From assembly GCF_013373865.1 (NCBI RefSeq), contig NC_050471.1, positions 12,900,983-12,964,982 of the forward strand: 64,000 bases of DNA, written 5' to 3'. The notes below the pieces were generated by a model. That model was given only the letters and a program-made list of their open reading frames with translations. It was not told where the DNA came from and ran no database searches. This document shows positions 11,395 to 22,035 of the stretch, piece after piece. Numbering within the stretch: position 1 is the stretch's first letter; the number at the start of each line of letters is the position of its first letter. Origin of the DNA: Monomorium pharaonis (Eukaryota > Arthropoda > Insecta > Hymenoptera > Formicidae). Made by a program: the position numbers and the translations under genes.

Positions 11395-11817
11395 TTATTC
11401 GGAGGAGTTTACGTCTGTCTGTGAAATCGCGATTAACGTGGGTCGTTCAGAATTGTACGGATCGTCTCCCGTTAGATTTAGGTATTGTATAAAATCGCTT
11501 AAAATATCGTTGCAGATAAGGCATTCATCGAGGAGTCTAAAAATCGTTAAACGCGTTGAGCAGGTTATACACGCGTCGTAGCATTGAGTAAATCCGATAT
11601 GAACGGCGTGTCTTCGTTTCAAAACGTAGGATGAGCGGACTTTCCAAGAGGCGCGGATATAACACGCCGAACAGATTATATGTTCTACGTCACGGCGGTG
11701 TTGGTAAATTCGCGAGACAGAACATCTAGCAGACGCGATCCATGCGTGATAAAGGGCTGAACGTGCGTTCGGGTTGAAGGTCGCCGGAGAATAAAGCGAA
11801 CGCGGAGGGCACATCAC
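11395..11817 (-). CDS. ORF C of three-ORF element (copy 2)
   Basis: 140 residues with CxxC pairs at 49-52, 83-86 and 99-102. It differs from copy 1 by one Ser to Thr replacement beside the second pair (ACITCS in place of ACISCS). Its stop overlaps AATAAA. Function is unknown. Confidence 0.7.
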   Translation of the reverse strand: MMCPPRSLYSPATFNPNARSALYHAWIASARCSVSRIYQHRRDVEHIICSACYIRASWKVRSSYVLKRRHAVHIGFTQCYDACITCSTRLTIFRLLDECLICNDILSDFIQYLNLTGDDPYNSERPTLIAISQTDVNSSE

Positions 11818-11832
11818 TCGCTCGTTCTTTCT

Positions 11833-12258
11833 TTACTCGGTGTCCTCGTCAGAATCGGAAAAACGATACGGAGATATAGACCGTGCGACGGTTACGGTAA
11901 TCGGAATATTATAAAAAGGGGTGTGATAACGCGCGGAAAGGGCAGGTATTATGAACGACTCAAATTTCGCGGTGCAATCGCTGCAATTGTCGTATGAGAC
12001 AGTAGTATTTAAGATTACGCAGCATTCGGAGCACTCTTCATATATAGGACTAGTACCGCAGTGGATGTAGTGACGGATTTCTTCGTTGTAATTGCTAGGG
12101 TCAGATTGATCGCCGATGCAATCGTGACAGAGAATTGAATTATTAAGGCGATTTCGAAAAAGGAAAACTTTATTGCACGAAATTATCTCGTTTGTGATTC
12201 CACGTGAACGAAGAGGAATTTCGTACTTTCGCGGGGAAACGCGATTAATCACGCCCAT
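11833..12258 (-). CDS. ORF B of three-ORF element (copy 2)
   Basis: 141 residues with CxxC pairs at 44-47, 76-79 and 92-95, identical as read to copy 1. Probable zinc-binding protein of unknown function. Its stop is 15 bp upstream of ORF C. Confidence 0.7.
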   Translation of the reverse strand: MGVINRVSPRKYEIPLRSRGITNEIISCNKVFLFRNRLNNSILCHDCIGDQSDPSNYNEEIRHYIHCGTSPIYEECSECCVILNTTVSYDNCSDCTAKFESFIIPALSARYHTPFYNIPITVTVARSISPYRFSDSDEDTE

Positions 12259-12470
12259 GATATTTGTGCGAGGCGCATATTAAATATTAAATTTTACGCG
12301 GCGGTTAGAGAAATCACGGCCCTGAGTAGAGGGGAGACGTTTGACTCGAGTAGGCGGCTTTCTGCAGCGGCGGTAGTGGGGGAGCCGGAGCGATGCGACG
12401 GCGTCGTTGCGCGGCGTACAAAATGGCGCGAGGCACGCTCAGCCACGTGGCCGCGTAAAGATGGCGAGAC

Positions 12471-12938
12471 CTATTCTTCGCGAGATTCTAGGCACTCCGA
12501 ATTCACTGTCCGGTATTGAGAATTTATCCAGGCACTTACCCTATTTTTGGATGCGTAGAACTCGTACCTTGGATCCTCCTTAGAAATATGCGTCACGTCG
12601 ACAGGTCGCTTCCCAACGGAGATTCGTACTAGCTTGTACGGAATGTGCTCAGGGACGTCCTTCTCTGTCGATGGGCGAGTGGTGTAGGCAGCAAAGCGCG
12701 GGTCTTCGGCAGGAATGTCTGACGGCCTGATGCGAGGCACGTGGAAAATGATAGGCACTAATTTGTAATCACTGACTCTAACTGGCAAGGATGAGGGCGC
12801 TTCGGTTTTATCCGCGACCGCGTAATCTCCTTCTACACCGAGGTAGTGGAGAAATCCGTGAGTAGGTAATGTCTGGTATAATTGTGCTTTGACTCTGCGA
12901 ACTTGATATTTACGTCCGCCACGTCGCTGTTTCGGCAT
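12471..12938 (-). CDS. ORF A of three-ORF element (copy 2)
   Basis: 155 residues, identical as read to the copy 1 protein: basic N-terminus (MPKQRRGGRK), no recognised domain, and an internal GTAAGT donor. Function is unknown. It stands first in the transcribed order, followed by ORF B. Confidence 0.68.
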   Translation of the reverse strand: MPKQRRGGRKYQVRRVKAQLYQTLPTHGFLHYLGVEGDYAVADKTEAPSSLPVRVSDYKLVPIIFHVPRIRPSDIPAEDPRFAAYTTRPSTEKDVPEHIPYKLVRISVGKRPVDVTHISKEDPRYEFYASKNRVSAWINSQYRTVNSECLESREE

Positions 12939-14693
12939 TCGTGATGAAAATATTTTTATGATAGCGAAGAGAATAATAATGCGTACTTATTTTAAAATGG
13001 CAACAATGAACCTACGATAAATCAGGACTGAAACAGTCGTCGCAGACCGTGCGGGTCAGCCGCACCGATGGCTCTTACTCACAGTCTCTGATTAATCGAG
13101 TGTATATTCGAGTAAAGACTTGAAATTAATTTGTTTTATAATATCCAAGATTATGTTCATCACGAATTCGAATGAGAGGAGAGGTAATTGTTGGAATAAA
13201 AGGAAATACGAGTTTCACTAAATATTCAGTATATTTACGATCTTAAATTTACAATTAAATTATTGAAACACAGGATTTACAGCGCGGTGTTATTAGTATT
13301 TGAATATAAAAACGTCGGTTATTATCTGTGATCGCTAGTAAGTATTCTAAACATACGCAAAAGTGATATTCTAAATTCGGAATGGAAGTATTCTAAGGTA
13401 AAGAATGAAAATATTCTAAGTTTGTAATAGAAATATTCTAAGTTCGAAATAGTAAAGAATGAAAATATTCTAAGTTCGAAATAGTAAAGAATGAAAATAT
13501 TCTAAGTTCGAAATAGTAAAGAATGAAAATATTCTAAGTTCGAAATAGTAAAGAATGAAAATATTCTAAGTTCGAAATGGAAAATATTCTAAGTTTGAAA
13601 TGGAAATAATCTAAGTTTGAAATAGAAATATTCTAAGTTGGAAATGGAAATAATCTAAGTTTGAAATGGAAATATTCTAAGTTGGAAATGGAAATAATCT
13701 AAGTTTGAAATGGAAGAAATAGAAGGATTGAGACACTCTGTTCTAAGTCTGATCTGCTCTTTCCACAATCTAAATCTGAGGCTCTGGTCCTCTTGCATAA
13801 GAATATATATCGTTGCATAACCCTTCCTCGTGCATATCCCACCCTTGTCTCTTTTTCGGCGGCTCGTTGCGTAACGCTCGAGCACGAGGTTTCGCTGTTT
13901 TGGGGATGCACCAGTAAGGGTGGGGTTGTAGTGGATTAGCAGAGTGTTACAAAATAGTGGTAGTGGGAGTACGGATGCTGTATGCGAGAAATAGTAATAG
14001 TGGGAGTACGGACGCTGTATGCGAGAAATAGTAATAGTGGGAGTACGGACGCTGTATGCGAGAAATAGTAATAGTGAGAGTACGGACGCTGTATGCGAGA
14101 AATAGTAATAGTGGGAGTACGGACGCCGTGTGCAGGAGGAATAGTAGTGGGAGTAGAGACGCAGTACGGTCGCTGTTTCTTTCTTTGTCGTTCTTACGAT
14201 TTCCTATCCTATTGTCGCATACTTATGCTAGAAACGCATACATAAGGATTAATATAGTCTATGAGCGCGCGTATAACGCGGAATTATGCTAATAAGATAA
14301 TATAGAACTTAACAATGCTAGGATTATGCGCAAATTAGTTGTTCATACAAATATTAATAGTAAAAACATACACAACTTAATAGTAGAATTGTAGTATTTA
14401 AAATAATATATTCGGCGCAACTTAATACTCATATAATTATACGCAAAATAATAATAGCGTTACAATAATTGTACGCGAGAATAAAAATAGAAAATAATGC
14501 ATAATTAATTAATATGTAATATTAATACAATTAATAATAGTAGTGTTGTTCGCGAATTAATAATGGTAGTTTTATATAAATGCACAATTAAATAATATGT
14601 AATTAATTATAATAATATAATTAAGAATGTGAATAATAAAAATAGAAGGAAAAAGAAAAGAAAAAGAAAATTATTATTTGGCGGGACGTCACA

Positions 14694-16077
14694 GTTTTTA
14701 AAAAAATCATGACTTTTCAACGATTCGACAACAAATGTATTGAAAAGCACTAAAAACAATGATAATCAATTCCAAATAAGAAACCTGATGTGTATACAGT
14801 CCCTAACGTTAAAAAGTTTGTTTTTAAAGAAATCATGACTTTTCAACGATTTGAATACAAATGTATCGAAAAGCACTACATACGATTCCAAATAGGAAAC
14901 CTGATGTATATACAGTGCCTAACGTTAAAAAGTTTGTCTTTAAAAAAATCATGACTTTTCAACGATTCGAATACAAATATATCGAAAAGCACTACATACG
15001 ATTCCAAATATGAAAACTTATGTGTATACAGTGCCTAACGTTAAAAAGTTTGTTTTTAAAAAAATTATGGCTTTTCAACGATTCGAATACAAATGTATCG
15101 AAAAGCACTACATACGATTCCAAATAGTTAGCCTGATGTGTATACAGTGCCTAACGTTAAAAATTTGTTTTTAAAAAAATCATGACTTTTCAACGATTCG
15201 AATACAAATGTATCGAAAAGCACTAAAAACAATTCCAAATATGAAACCTGATGTGTATGGAGTGCCTAACGTTAGAAAGTTTCCGTTTTTAAAAAAATTA
15301 TGACTTTTTAACGATTCGAGTATAAATGTATCGAAAAGCACTAAAAACAATGATAAACAATTCCAAATATAAAACCTGATGTGTATACAGTGCCTAACGT
15401 TAAAAAGTTTGTTTTAAAAAAATCATGACTTTTCAACGATTCGAATACAAATGTATCGAAAAGCACTACATACGATTCCAAATAGGAAACCTGATGTATA
15501 TACAGTGCCTAACGTTAAAAAGTTTGTTTTTAAAAAAATCATGATTTTTCAACGATTCGAATACAAATGTATCGAAAAGCACTACATACGATTCCAAATA
15601 TGAAACCTGATGTGTATACAGTGCCTAACGTTAAAAAGTTTGTTTTTAAAAAAATCATGAATTTTCAACGATTCGAATACAAATGTATCGAAAAGCACTA
15701 CATACGATTTCAAATAGGAAACCTGATGTGTATACAGTGCCTAACGTTAGAAAGTTTGTTTTTAAAAAAATCATGACTTTTCAACGATTCGAATACAAAT
15801 GTATCGAAAAGCACTACATACGATTCCAAATAGGAAACCTGATGTGTATACAGTGCCTAACGTTAAAAAGTTTGTTTTTAAAAAAATCATGACTTTTCAA
15901 CGATTCGAATACAAATGTATCGAAAAGCACTAAAAACAATGATAAACAATTCCAAATAGGAAACCTGATGTGCATACAGTGCCTAACGTTAAAAAGTTTG
16001 TTTTTAAAAAAATCATGACTTTTCAACGATTCGACTACAAATGTATCGAAAAGCACTACATACGATTCCAAATATGA
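14694..16077 (+). repeat. Satellite array (block 3), forward
   Basis: Same monomer and orientation as blocks 1 and 2, but more diverged beyond 15065, with units such as CCGTTTTTAAAAAAATTATG. It ends at a head-on junction with inverted monomers at about 16077. Confidence 0.9.
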
Positions 16078-17132
16078 TTTTTTTAAAAACAAACTTTTTA
16101 ACGTTAGGCACTGTATACACATCAGGTTTCATATTTGGAATTGTTTGTCATTGTTTTTAGTGCTTTTCGATACATTTGTATTCGAATCGTTGAAAAGTCA
16201 TAATTTTTTTAAAAACAAACTTTTTAACGTTAGGCACTGTATACACATCAGGTTTCCTATTTGAAATCGTATGTAGTGCTTTTCGATTCATTTGTATTCG
16301 AATCGTTGAAAAGTCATGATTTTTTTAAAAACAAACTTTTTAACGTTAGGCACTGTATACAAATCAGGTTTCCTATTTGGAATCGTATGTAGTGCTTTTC
16401 GATACATTCGTAGTCAAATCGTTGAAAAGTCATAATGTTTCTAAAAACGGGAACTTTGTAATGTTAAGCACTGTATACACATCTGGTTACATATTTAGAA
16501 ATCGTATGTAGTGCTTTTCGATACATTTGTAGTCGAATCGTTGAAAAGTCAATGTTTCTAGAAACGGGAACTTTTTAACGTTAGGCACTGCATACACATC
16601 AGGTTTCATATTTGGAATTGTTTGTCATTGTTTTTAGTGCTTTTCGATACATTTGTATTCGAATCGTTGAAAAGTCATGATTTTTTTAAAAACACTTTTT
16701 AACGTTAGGCACTGTATACACATCAGGTTTCATATTTGGAATTGTTTGTCATTGTTTTTAGTGCTTTTCGATACATTTGTATTCGAATCGTTGAAGTCAT
16801 GATTTTTTTAAAAACAAACTTTTTAACGTTAGGCACTGTTTGCATATCAGGTTTCCTATTTGGAATCGTATGTAGTGCTTTTCGATACATTTGTATTCAA
16901 ATCGTTGAAAAGCCATAATTTTTTTAAAAACAAACTTTTTAACGTTAGGCACTGTATACACCACAGGTTTCATATTTGGAATTGTATGTAGTGCTTTTCA
17001 ATACATTTGTAGTCGAATCGTTGAAAAGTCATAATGTTTCGAAAAACGGGAACTTTGTAACATTAGGCACTGTATACACATCAGGTTTCATATTTAGAAT
17101 TGTTTGTCATTGTTTTTAGTGCTTTTCGATAC
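16078..17132 (-). repeat. Satellite array (block 4), inverted
   Basis: The same monomers in reverse complement, starting GATTTTTTTAAAAACAAAC. They are more diverged than the forward array, with variants such as AAACGGGAACTTTGTAA. The array stops at 17132, in the middle of a monomer (CTTTTCGATAC), exactly where copy 3 begins. Confidence 0.9.
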
Positions 17133-17999
17133 TGTCCCCGCCAAATAATAATTTTTTTTTCTTTTCTTTTTCTTTCTATTTTTATTATTCCTATGTTTAA
17201 CTATGTTATTATAATTAATTACATATTAATTGTGCATTTATATAAAACTACTATTATTAATTCGCGAACAATATTACTATTATTAATTGTTTTAATATTA
17301 CATATTAATTAATTATGTATTATTTTCTATTTTTATTCTTGCGTACAACTATTGTAACGCTATTATTATTTTGCGTATGGTTATTAAGTAGCGCCGAACC
17401 TATCATTTTAAATACTACAATTCTATCATTAAGTTGTGTATGTTTTTTTTTATTAATACTTGTATGTAAGTTTAGAACAACTAATTCGCTCATGATCTTA
17501 ACATTGTTAAGTTTCATATTATCTTATTAGCATAATTCTGCGATATTCGCGCGCTCATAGACTATATTAATTCTTATGTATGCGTTTCTAGCATAAGTAT
17601 GCAACAATAGAATAGGAAATTGTAAGAGCGACAAAGAAAGAAACAGCGACTGTACTGCGTCTCTACTCCCACTACCATTTCTCGCATACGGCGTCCGTAT
17701 TCCCACTATTACTATTTCTCGCATACAGCATCCGTACTCCCACTACCACTATTTTGTAACAATCTGCTAATCCACTACACCCCCACCCTTATTGGTGCAT
17801 CCCCAAAGCAGCAAAGCCTCGCGCTCGAGCGTTGTGCAACGAGCCGCCGAAAAAGAGACAAGGGTGGGATATGCACGAGGAAGGGTTATGTAACGATATA
17901 TACTCTCATGCAAGAGGACCAGAGCCTCAGATCAGACATCTAGATTAGATTTAGAACAGATCTAGAACAGAGTTTAGAATCGAGTCGTCTCAATCCTTC

Positions 18000-18290
18000 T
18001 ATTTCTTCCAATTCCAACTTAGAATATTTCCATTTCAAACTTAGTTTATTTCCATTTCCAACTTAGAATATTTCCATTTCAAACTTAGTTTATTTCCATT
18101 TCCAACTTAGAATATTTCCATTTCAAACTTGGTTTATTTCCATTTCTAACTTAGAATTTTTCCTTTTCAAACTTAGATTATTTCCATTTCCAACTTAGAA
18201 TATTTTCCACTTCAAACTTAGAATATATCTGTACTTTTGTGTATAGTTAGAATATTTTTGCGTGAAAAGCGAACTTAGAATATTTACTAG
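18000..18290. repeat. CTTAGAATATTT iterons in copy 3
   Basis: About ten alternating units of AACTTAGAATATTTCCATTTC and AACTTAGTTTATTTCCATTTC. Same position relative to the ORFs as in copies 1, 2 and 4. Confidence 0.75.
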
Positions 18291-18696
18291 CGATCACCTA
18301 TTTTCACTGATAATAACCGACACTTTTATATTCGAATCTTAATAATACCGCACTGTAAATCCTGTGTTTCAATAATTTAATTGTAAATTTAAGATAGTAA
18401 ATATACTAAATATTCAGTGAAACTCTTATTTCCTTTTATTCCAACAATTACCTCTCCTCTCATTCGAATTCGTGACGAACATAATCTTGAATATTATAAA
18501 ACAAATTAATTTCAAATCTTTACTCGAATATACACTCGATTAATCAGAGACTGTGAGTAAGAGCCATCGGTGCGGCTGACCCGCACGGTCTGCGACGACT
18601 GTTTCAGTCCTGATTAATCGCAGGTTCGTTGCTGCCATTTTAAAATAAGTACGAATTAGTATTCTCTTCATTACCATAAGGATACTTTCGTCACGA

Positions 18697-19112
18697 ATGC
18701 CGAAAACGCGACGCGGCGGACGCAAATACCAAGTTCGCAAAGTTAAAGCGCAATTATACCAAACATTACCAACTCACGGATTTCTCCACTATCTCGGTGT
18801 AGGAGATTACGCGGTCGCGGATAAAATCGAGACGTCCTTGCCGTACCCAGTTAGAGTCAGTGATTACAAATTAGTGCCTATCATTTTCCACGTGCCTCGC
18901 ATCAAGCCGTCAGTCATTCCTGCCGAAGATCCGCGCTTTGCTGCTTACACCACTCGCCAGAGAAGGACGTCCCTGAGCACATTCCGTACAAGTCAATACG
19001 AATCTCCGTTGGAAAACGACCTATCGATGTGACACATATTCCTAAAGAGGATCCTAGATACGAGTTTTACGCCTCCAAGAATAAGGTAAGTGCTTGGATT
19101 AATTCGCAATAC
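18697..19112 (+). pseudogene. ORF A of three-ORF element (copy 3), frameshifted
   Basis: It starts MPKTRRGGRKYQVRK, like copy 1. Near 18958 a 7 bp loss (CACTCGCCAGAG where copy 1 has CATCGAC inserted) shifts the frame, which then stops at 19032. The original reading frame can be followed to the conserved donor AAG|GTAAGTGC at 19086. Function is unknown. Confidence 0.65.
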
Positions 19113-19363
19113 TGAACAGTGAACTCGGAGTGTCTAGAATCTCGTGAAGAATAGATCTCGCCATTTTTACGCAGCCACGTGGCTGAGCGCGTTTCGCGCC
19201 ATTTTGCACCGTCGCGCGACGACGCCGTCGCATCGCTCCGGCTTCCCCACCGCCGTTGTAGAGAGCCGCCTACTCGAGTCAAACGTCTCCCCTCTACTCA
19301 GCGCTGTGATTTCTCTAACCATCGCGTAAATCTTAATATTAATATGTGCCTCGCGCAAATATC

Positions 19364-19789
19364 ATGGGCGTGATTAGTCGCGTTTCCCCACGAAAGTACG
19401 AAATTCCTCTTCGCCCATGCGGAATTACAAACGAGATAGTTTCGTGCAATAAAGTTTTTCTTTTCCGAAATCGCCTCGATAATTCTATTCTTTGTCACGA
19501 TTGCATCAGCAATCAATCCGACCTTAGCAGATACGAAGAGGAAATCCGTCACTATATCCACTGCGGTACTAGTCCCATCTACGAAGAGTGCACTGAATGC
19601 TGCGTAATATTGAATACTACCGTCTCATACGACGATTGCCGCGCCTGCACCGCGAAATTCGAGACATTTATAATACCTACCCTCTCCGCACGTTATCACA
19701 CTCTTTTTTATAATACTCATATTACCGTAACCGTCGCACGGTCTATATCTCCGTATCGCCCTCACGATTCCGACGAAGACACCGAGTAA
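19364..19789 (+). CDS. ORF B of three-ORF element (copy 3)
   Basis: 141 residues with CxxC pairs at the same positions as copy 1 (CHDC, CTEC, CRAC) although many other residues differ. This suggests the cysteines were under selection before the copies aged. The ATG at 19364 is chosen because it is shared by all copies; the frame is open a few codons further upstream. After the predicted splice, a frame from ORF A would end at TGA overlapping this ATG (ATGGGCGTGA). ORF C starts 18 bp after the stop. Confidence 0.68.
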   Translation: MGVISRVSPRKYEIPLRPCGITNEIVSCNKVFLFRNRLDNSILCHDCISNQSDLSRYEEEIRHYIHCGTSPIYEECTECCVILNTTVSYDDCRACTAKFETFIIPTLSARYHTLFYNTHITVTVARSISPYRPHDSDEDTE

Positions 19790-19807
19790 ATAAAGAACAA
19801 GCAAGTT

Positions 19808-20225
19808 ATGTGCCCTCCGCGTTCGCTTTATTCTCCGGCAACTTTTAACCCGAACGCGCGACCAGCCCGTTATCACGCATGGATTGCATCCGCTAAATGT
19901 TCTATTTCGCGAATCTATCAGCACCGTCTTGATGTAGAGCATATAATCTGTTCCGCGTGTTATATCCGCGCTTCCTGGGAAATCCGCTCGTCCTACATTT
20001 TGAAACGAAGACACGCTATACATATCGGATTTACTCAATGTTTCGACGCGTATATTTTCTGTTCAACGCTTAACAATTTTTAGACATCTCAATGAATGTC
20101 TTATCTGTAGCGATATTTTAAACGATTTTATACAATATCTAAACCTATCGGGAGCAGATCCGTATAATTCGGAAAGACCGACGTTAATCGCGATTTCACA
20201 AACAGACGTAAATTCCTTCGAATAA
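19808..20225 (+). pseudogene. ORF C of three-ORF element (copy 3), frameshifted
   Basis: It matches copy 1 (MCPPRSLYSPATF onward) to about 20068, where a 2 bp loss in the CAACGC(GT)TTAAC region shifts the frame to a stop at 20083. The original frame resumes (HLNECLICSDIL) and ends at 20225 in GAATAAACG, keeping the stop/AATAAA overlap. Function is unknown. Confidence 0.65.
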
Positions 20226-20395
20226 ACGTCGGGAATAAGATATTTTTTTTTGTGTTGTGAAAATTGCCTGAAACTGCCACTACTTCATTTCCAGAAGGAC
20301 CGCTCGACTTTGTTCCTCTAACCTTTTTCCCCCTCTTCTCCTGCTACGGGAAAATATAAGCGACGCCGCCCCTCCCGCACGCCCGGGACGTAACA

Positions 20396-20603
20396 ATATC
20401 TATTACGAAGATTATGAGATGGAAGAAATAGAATGAGGAAGACAAGGAGAAGGAAGAGACGGAAGAGGAGGAAGAGGAGGAAGAGGCGAAAGAGGAGGAA
20501 GAGGAGGAAGAGGAGGAAGAAGAAGAGGAGGGTGAGGAAGAGGATTGTTACATAAAAACGTAAGTAATTTATAAACTATAATATAGTTAAATTATAATAT
20601 ATT
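20396..20603 (+). repeat. Purine-rich (GAGGAA)n tract ending in a splice-donor-like site
   Basis: From 20430 to 20545 the plus strand is almost all purine. It ends TACATAAAAAC|GTAAGT (GT at 20560). A Glu-rich frame is open from 20430 to the donor, but its phase does not fit the exon at 21692. The phase that does fit has a TGA at 20533-20535. It may be the upstream exon of a degraded host gene or simply microsatellite in an intron. Confidence 0.4.
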
Positions 20604-20850
20604 TGTAACGAACCGCGTTTCTAAGCGGCTAACAGCGACCGCAAGGCCCAGCCGACCATCTGCCGGGCCAAGAAACAGGCCAAGAAACGGGCCAAGAAAC
20701 GGACAAAAGCGCGCCCATAAACACTCCACGCCACCGAGATGACGCGCATCTCGGAGGCGCTTCGCCTCCCTTCTCTCAAACCAGCATCCCGGAGATGTAA
20801 CCGAGAGGAGGCCGAGGAGTCCCGAAGACTCCCGAGTCGCTGCCGGGAAC

Positions 20851-20860
20851 CATATATAAG
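20851..20860 (+). promoter_or_regulatory. TATA box of the solo LTR
   Basis: CATATATAAG preceded by GC-rich sequence, about 250 bp from the LTR start. The AATAAA signal lies 600 bp downstream, as expected for U3-R-U5 order. Confidence 0.6.
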
Positions 20861-21449
20861 GCCGCCCGGCAACGACAAACGCCACTTCTCGTTATCCCGT
20901 CCGACACGTTCCAACGAGGCGACAAACCCTACGAGCCAGAAAAACGGTGGAGTGTTCCCCGTCATCGCCGAGAGTTCTCGGCCTAGCTCGCCTGACTTCC
21001 TTTCCTCGCTAAGCAGACAACGGGGGTAGAGCGTGCTCTGTCTCCGCCGAGAGCTCTCGGCAGCTAGCAGGGATCCTTTCCGACCGCATCCTCACGGCCC
21101 GGTAAAACGGCACGGAGTGTTCTCCCCCCGAGAGTACTCGGGGCCGACGTCGTTCCTTGAAACCCAGCCGCAGTTCGGAGAATTGCCGTAGCAATTCATA
21201 GAAAAACTACGGGACGCGAAACACCCGTTTCCGCACCGCGCGCCCGCCGGCCACCGAGCCCGAACGTCGGGCTCGCTTCACGAGCCGCCCACCTCACCGC
21301 GCGCCGTCGACATCCCACCGTACCAGACAGCTGATCGGCTGGCTGTCACGCGTGCCGTTCCTGATCACCGGAAAGCATCATTGTACATAGCCCGACCTCT
21401 GTATATAATTCCTTCGCGTTGTAAATATCCGCAAACCTCATTGTATTAT

Positions 21450-21455
21450 AATAAA
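21450..21455 (+). terminator. Polyadenylation signal of the solo LTR
   Basis: AATAAA followed closely by a second AATAAAT-like copy, about 115 bp from the LTR end. Confidence 0.55.
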
Positions 21456-21691
21456 GTAATAAATTGTATCGTCTAAACTATCCGTTGCATTTCTGCTGTT
21501 TCTGAGCCTTTTTCGCCCTGGCCTTTTTCCGACGAGCTTAGATCTCCGCGCGAAAACGGTCGTTACATATTATAATAAATCATATAATATTATAATAAAT
21601 TATAAGTTATAATCTATAAAATAATTAAAAAATGTTTATTTAATCTGTACGCACATACTTTTTATACATTTGACATCTTTTTTTTTTGCAG

Positions 21692-21904
21692 CAAGTCAAT
21701 AACTTAGTGCGGCGGGCATTACATAAAGAACGAAAAAAGTTATATCAGGGAGGATATATGTATCCATATCAAAATTCATATATCCCTGGAACATATCCAC
21801 CATCTCCACCTCCAGCTCAGCTGCCGCCGCCGCCGCCGCCGCCGACACCATCCTCGTACATGTACGGATACGGTAGTTACTACTACCGTTATCCATATAT
21901 GTAA
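21692..21904 (+). CDS. Terminal exon of an unrecognised host gene (Tyr/Pro-rich C-terminus)
   Basis: A clear acceptor (T-rich tract, TTTTTTTGCAG, ending 21691) is followed by an open frame of 70 codons to TAA at 21904. The segment starts basic (RRALHKERKKLY), then is Tyr/Pro-rich with a polyproline run coded by CCG repeats (about 21821-21844), and ends in YGYGSYYYRYPYM. An AATAAA follows at 22003, giving a normal 3' end. The upstream exon is uncertain: the tract ending in a donor at 20559 has a TGA in the matching phase. The solo LTR lies in the intervening sequence. Function is unknown. The exon could belong to a live gene whose other exons lie beyond the satellite, or to a relic. Confidence 0.5.
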   Translation, partial: QVNNLVRRALHKERKKLYQGGYMYPYQNSYIPGTYPPSPPPAQLPPPPPPPTPSSYMYGYGSYYYRYPYM

Positions 21905-22002
21905 AACGTGGGTGTAAAAACAACGGTAGTAGTAACTACCGTATATATGTAATGTATATATATGTACATATGTATGTGTGTGTGTGTATGTATATATGTA
22001 AA

Positions 22003-22008
22003 AATAAA
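22003..22008 (+). terminator. Polyadenylation signal of the host exon
   Basis: AATAAA about 100 bp after the stop codon at 21904, following a TG/TA-rich 3' untranslated stretch. Confidence 0.55.
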
Positions 22009-22035
22009 GATATTTTATAAAATTGATTTTTATAA

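Larger units (their letters stand above)
11204..14693 (-). mobile_element. Three-ORF TG...CA element, copy 2
   Basis: Length 3490 bp, with flanking GTTT at 11200-11203 and 14694-14697. It is near-identical to copy 1 apart from one additional 37 bp minisatellite unit and a handful of substitutions, for example AGTGGCGGGC instead of AGTGGCAGGC at about 11328. All three ORFs are intact, in the same order and on the same strand. Confidence 0.85.
9782..15065. repeat. Segmental duplication, right member
   Basis: Partner of the 1-5247 block. Both carry the element at the same satellite position with the same GTTT duplication. One insertion followed by duplication of the whole block explains this better than two insertions. 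Confidence 0.88.
17133..20395 (+). mobile_element. Three-ORF TG...CA element, copy 3 (opposite orientation)
   Basis: Length 3263 bp, starting TGTCCCCGCCAAATAAT and ending CCGGGACGTAACA, so the coding strand here is plus. The GACG at the outer end has been lost. It is diverged from copies 1 and 2. No target duplication is visible: the left flank is inverted satellite and the right flank (ATATCTATTACG) is unrelated, so a rearrangement or deletion probably removed one side. ORF B is intact; A and C are frameshifted. Confidence 0.82.
20604..21567 (+). mobile_element. Solo LTR, 964 bp
   Basis: Starts TGTAACGAACC and ends CGGTCGTTACA, with a 4 bp target duplication TATT on both sides (20600-20603, 21568-21571). 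It has the internal order of an LTR: a GC-rich U3, TATA box CATATATAAGG at 20851, then AATAAA at 21450. No coding sequence. A 4 bp duplication with TG...CA ends fits Ty3/gypsy. It sits in what looks like an intron of the flanking host gene. Confidence 0.85.

Noticed and set aside
165..16122. Dozens of 60-125 codon ORFs on both strands of the satellite (MYRKALHT..., MIFLKTNF..., MESYVVLFD...)
   Set aside because: They repeat with the monomer, occur on both strands at once and span variants mechanically; periodic artefacts, not genes.
17315..17724. Hydrophobic ORFs in the AT-rich end of copy 3
   Set aside because: Not open in the other copies at the same place; AT-rich composition gives Leu/Ile/Tyr runs by chance.
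20592..21194. ORFs of 60-114 codons on both strands
   Set aside because: They lie within the solo LTR, whose structure (TATA, AATAAA, TSD) explains the sequence better.
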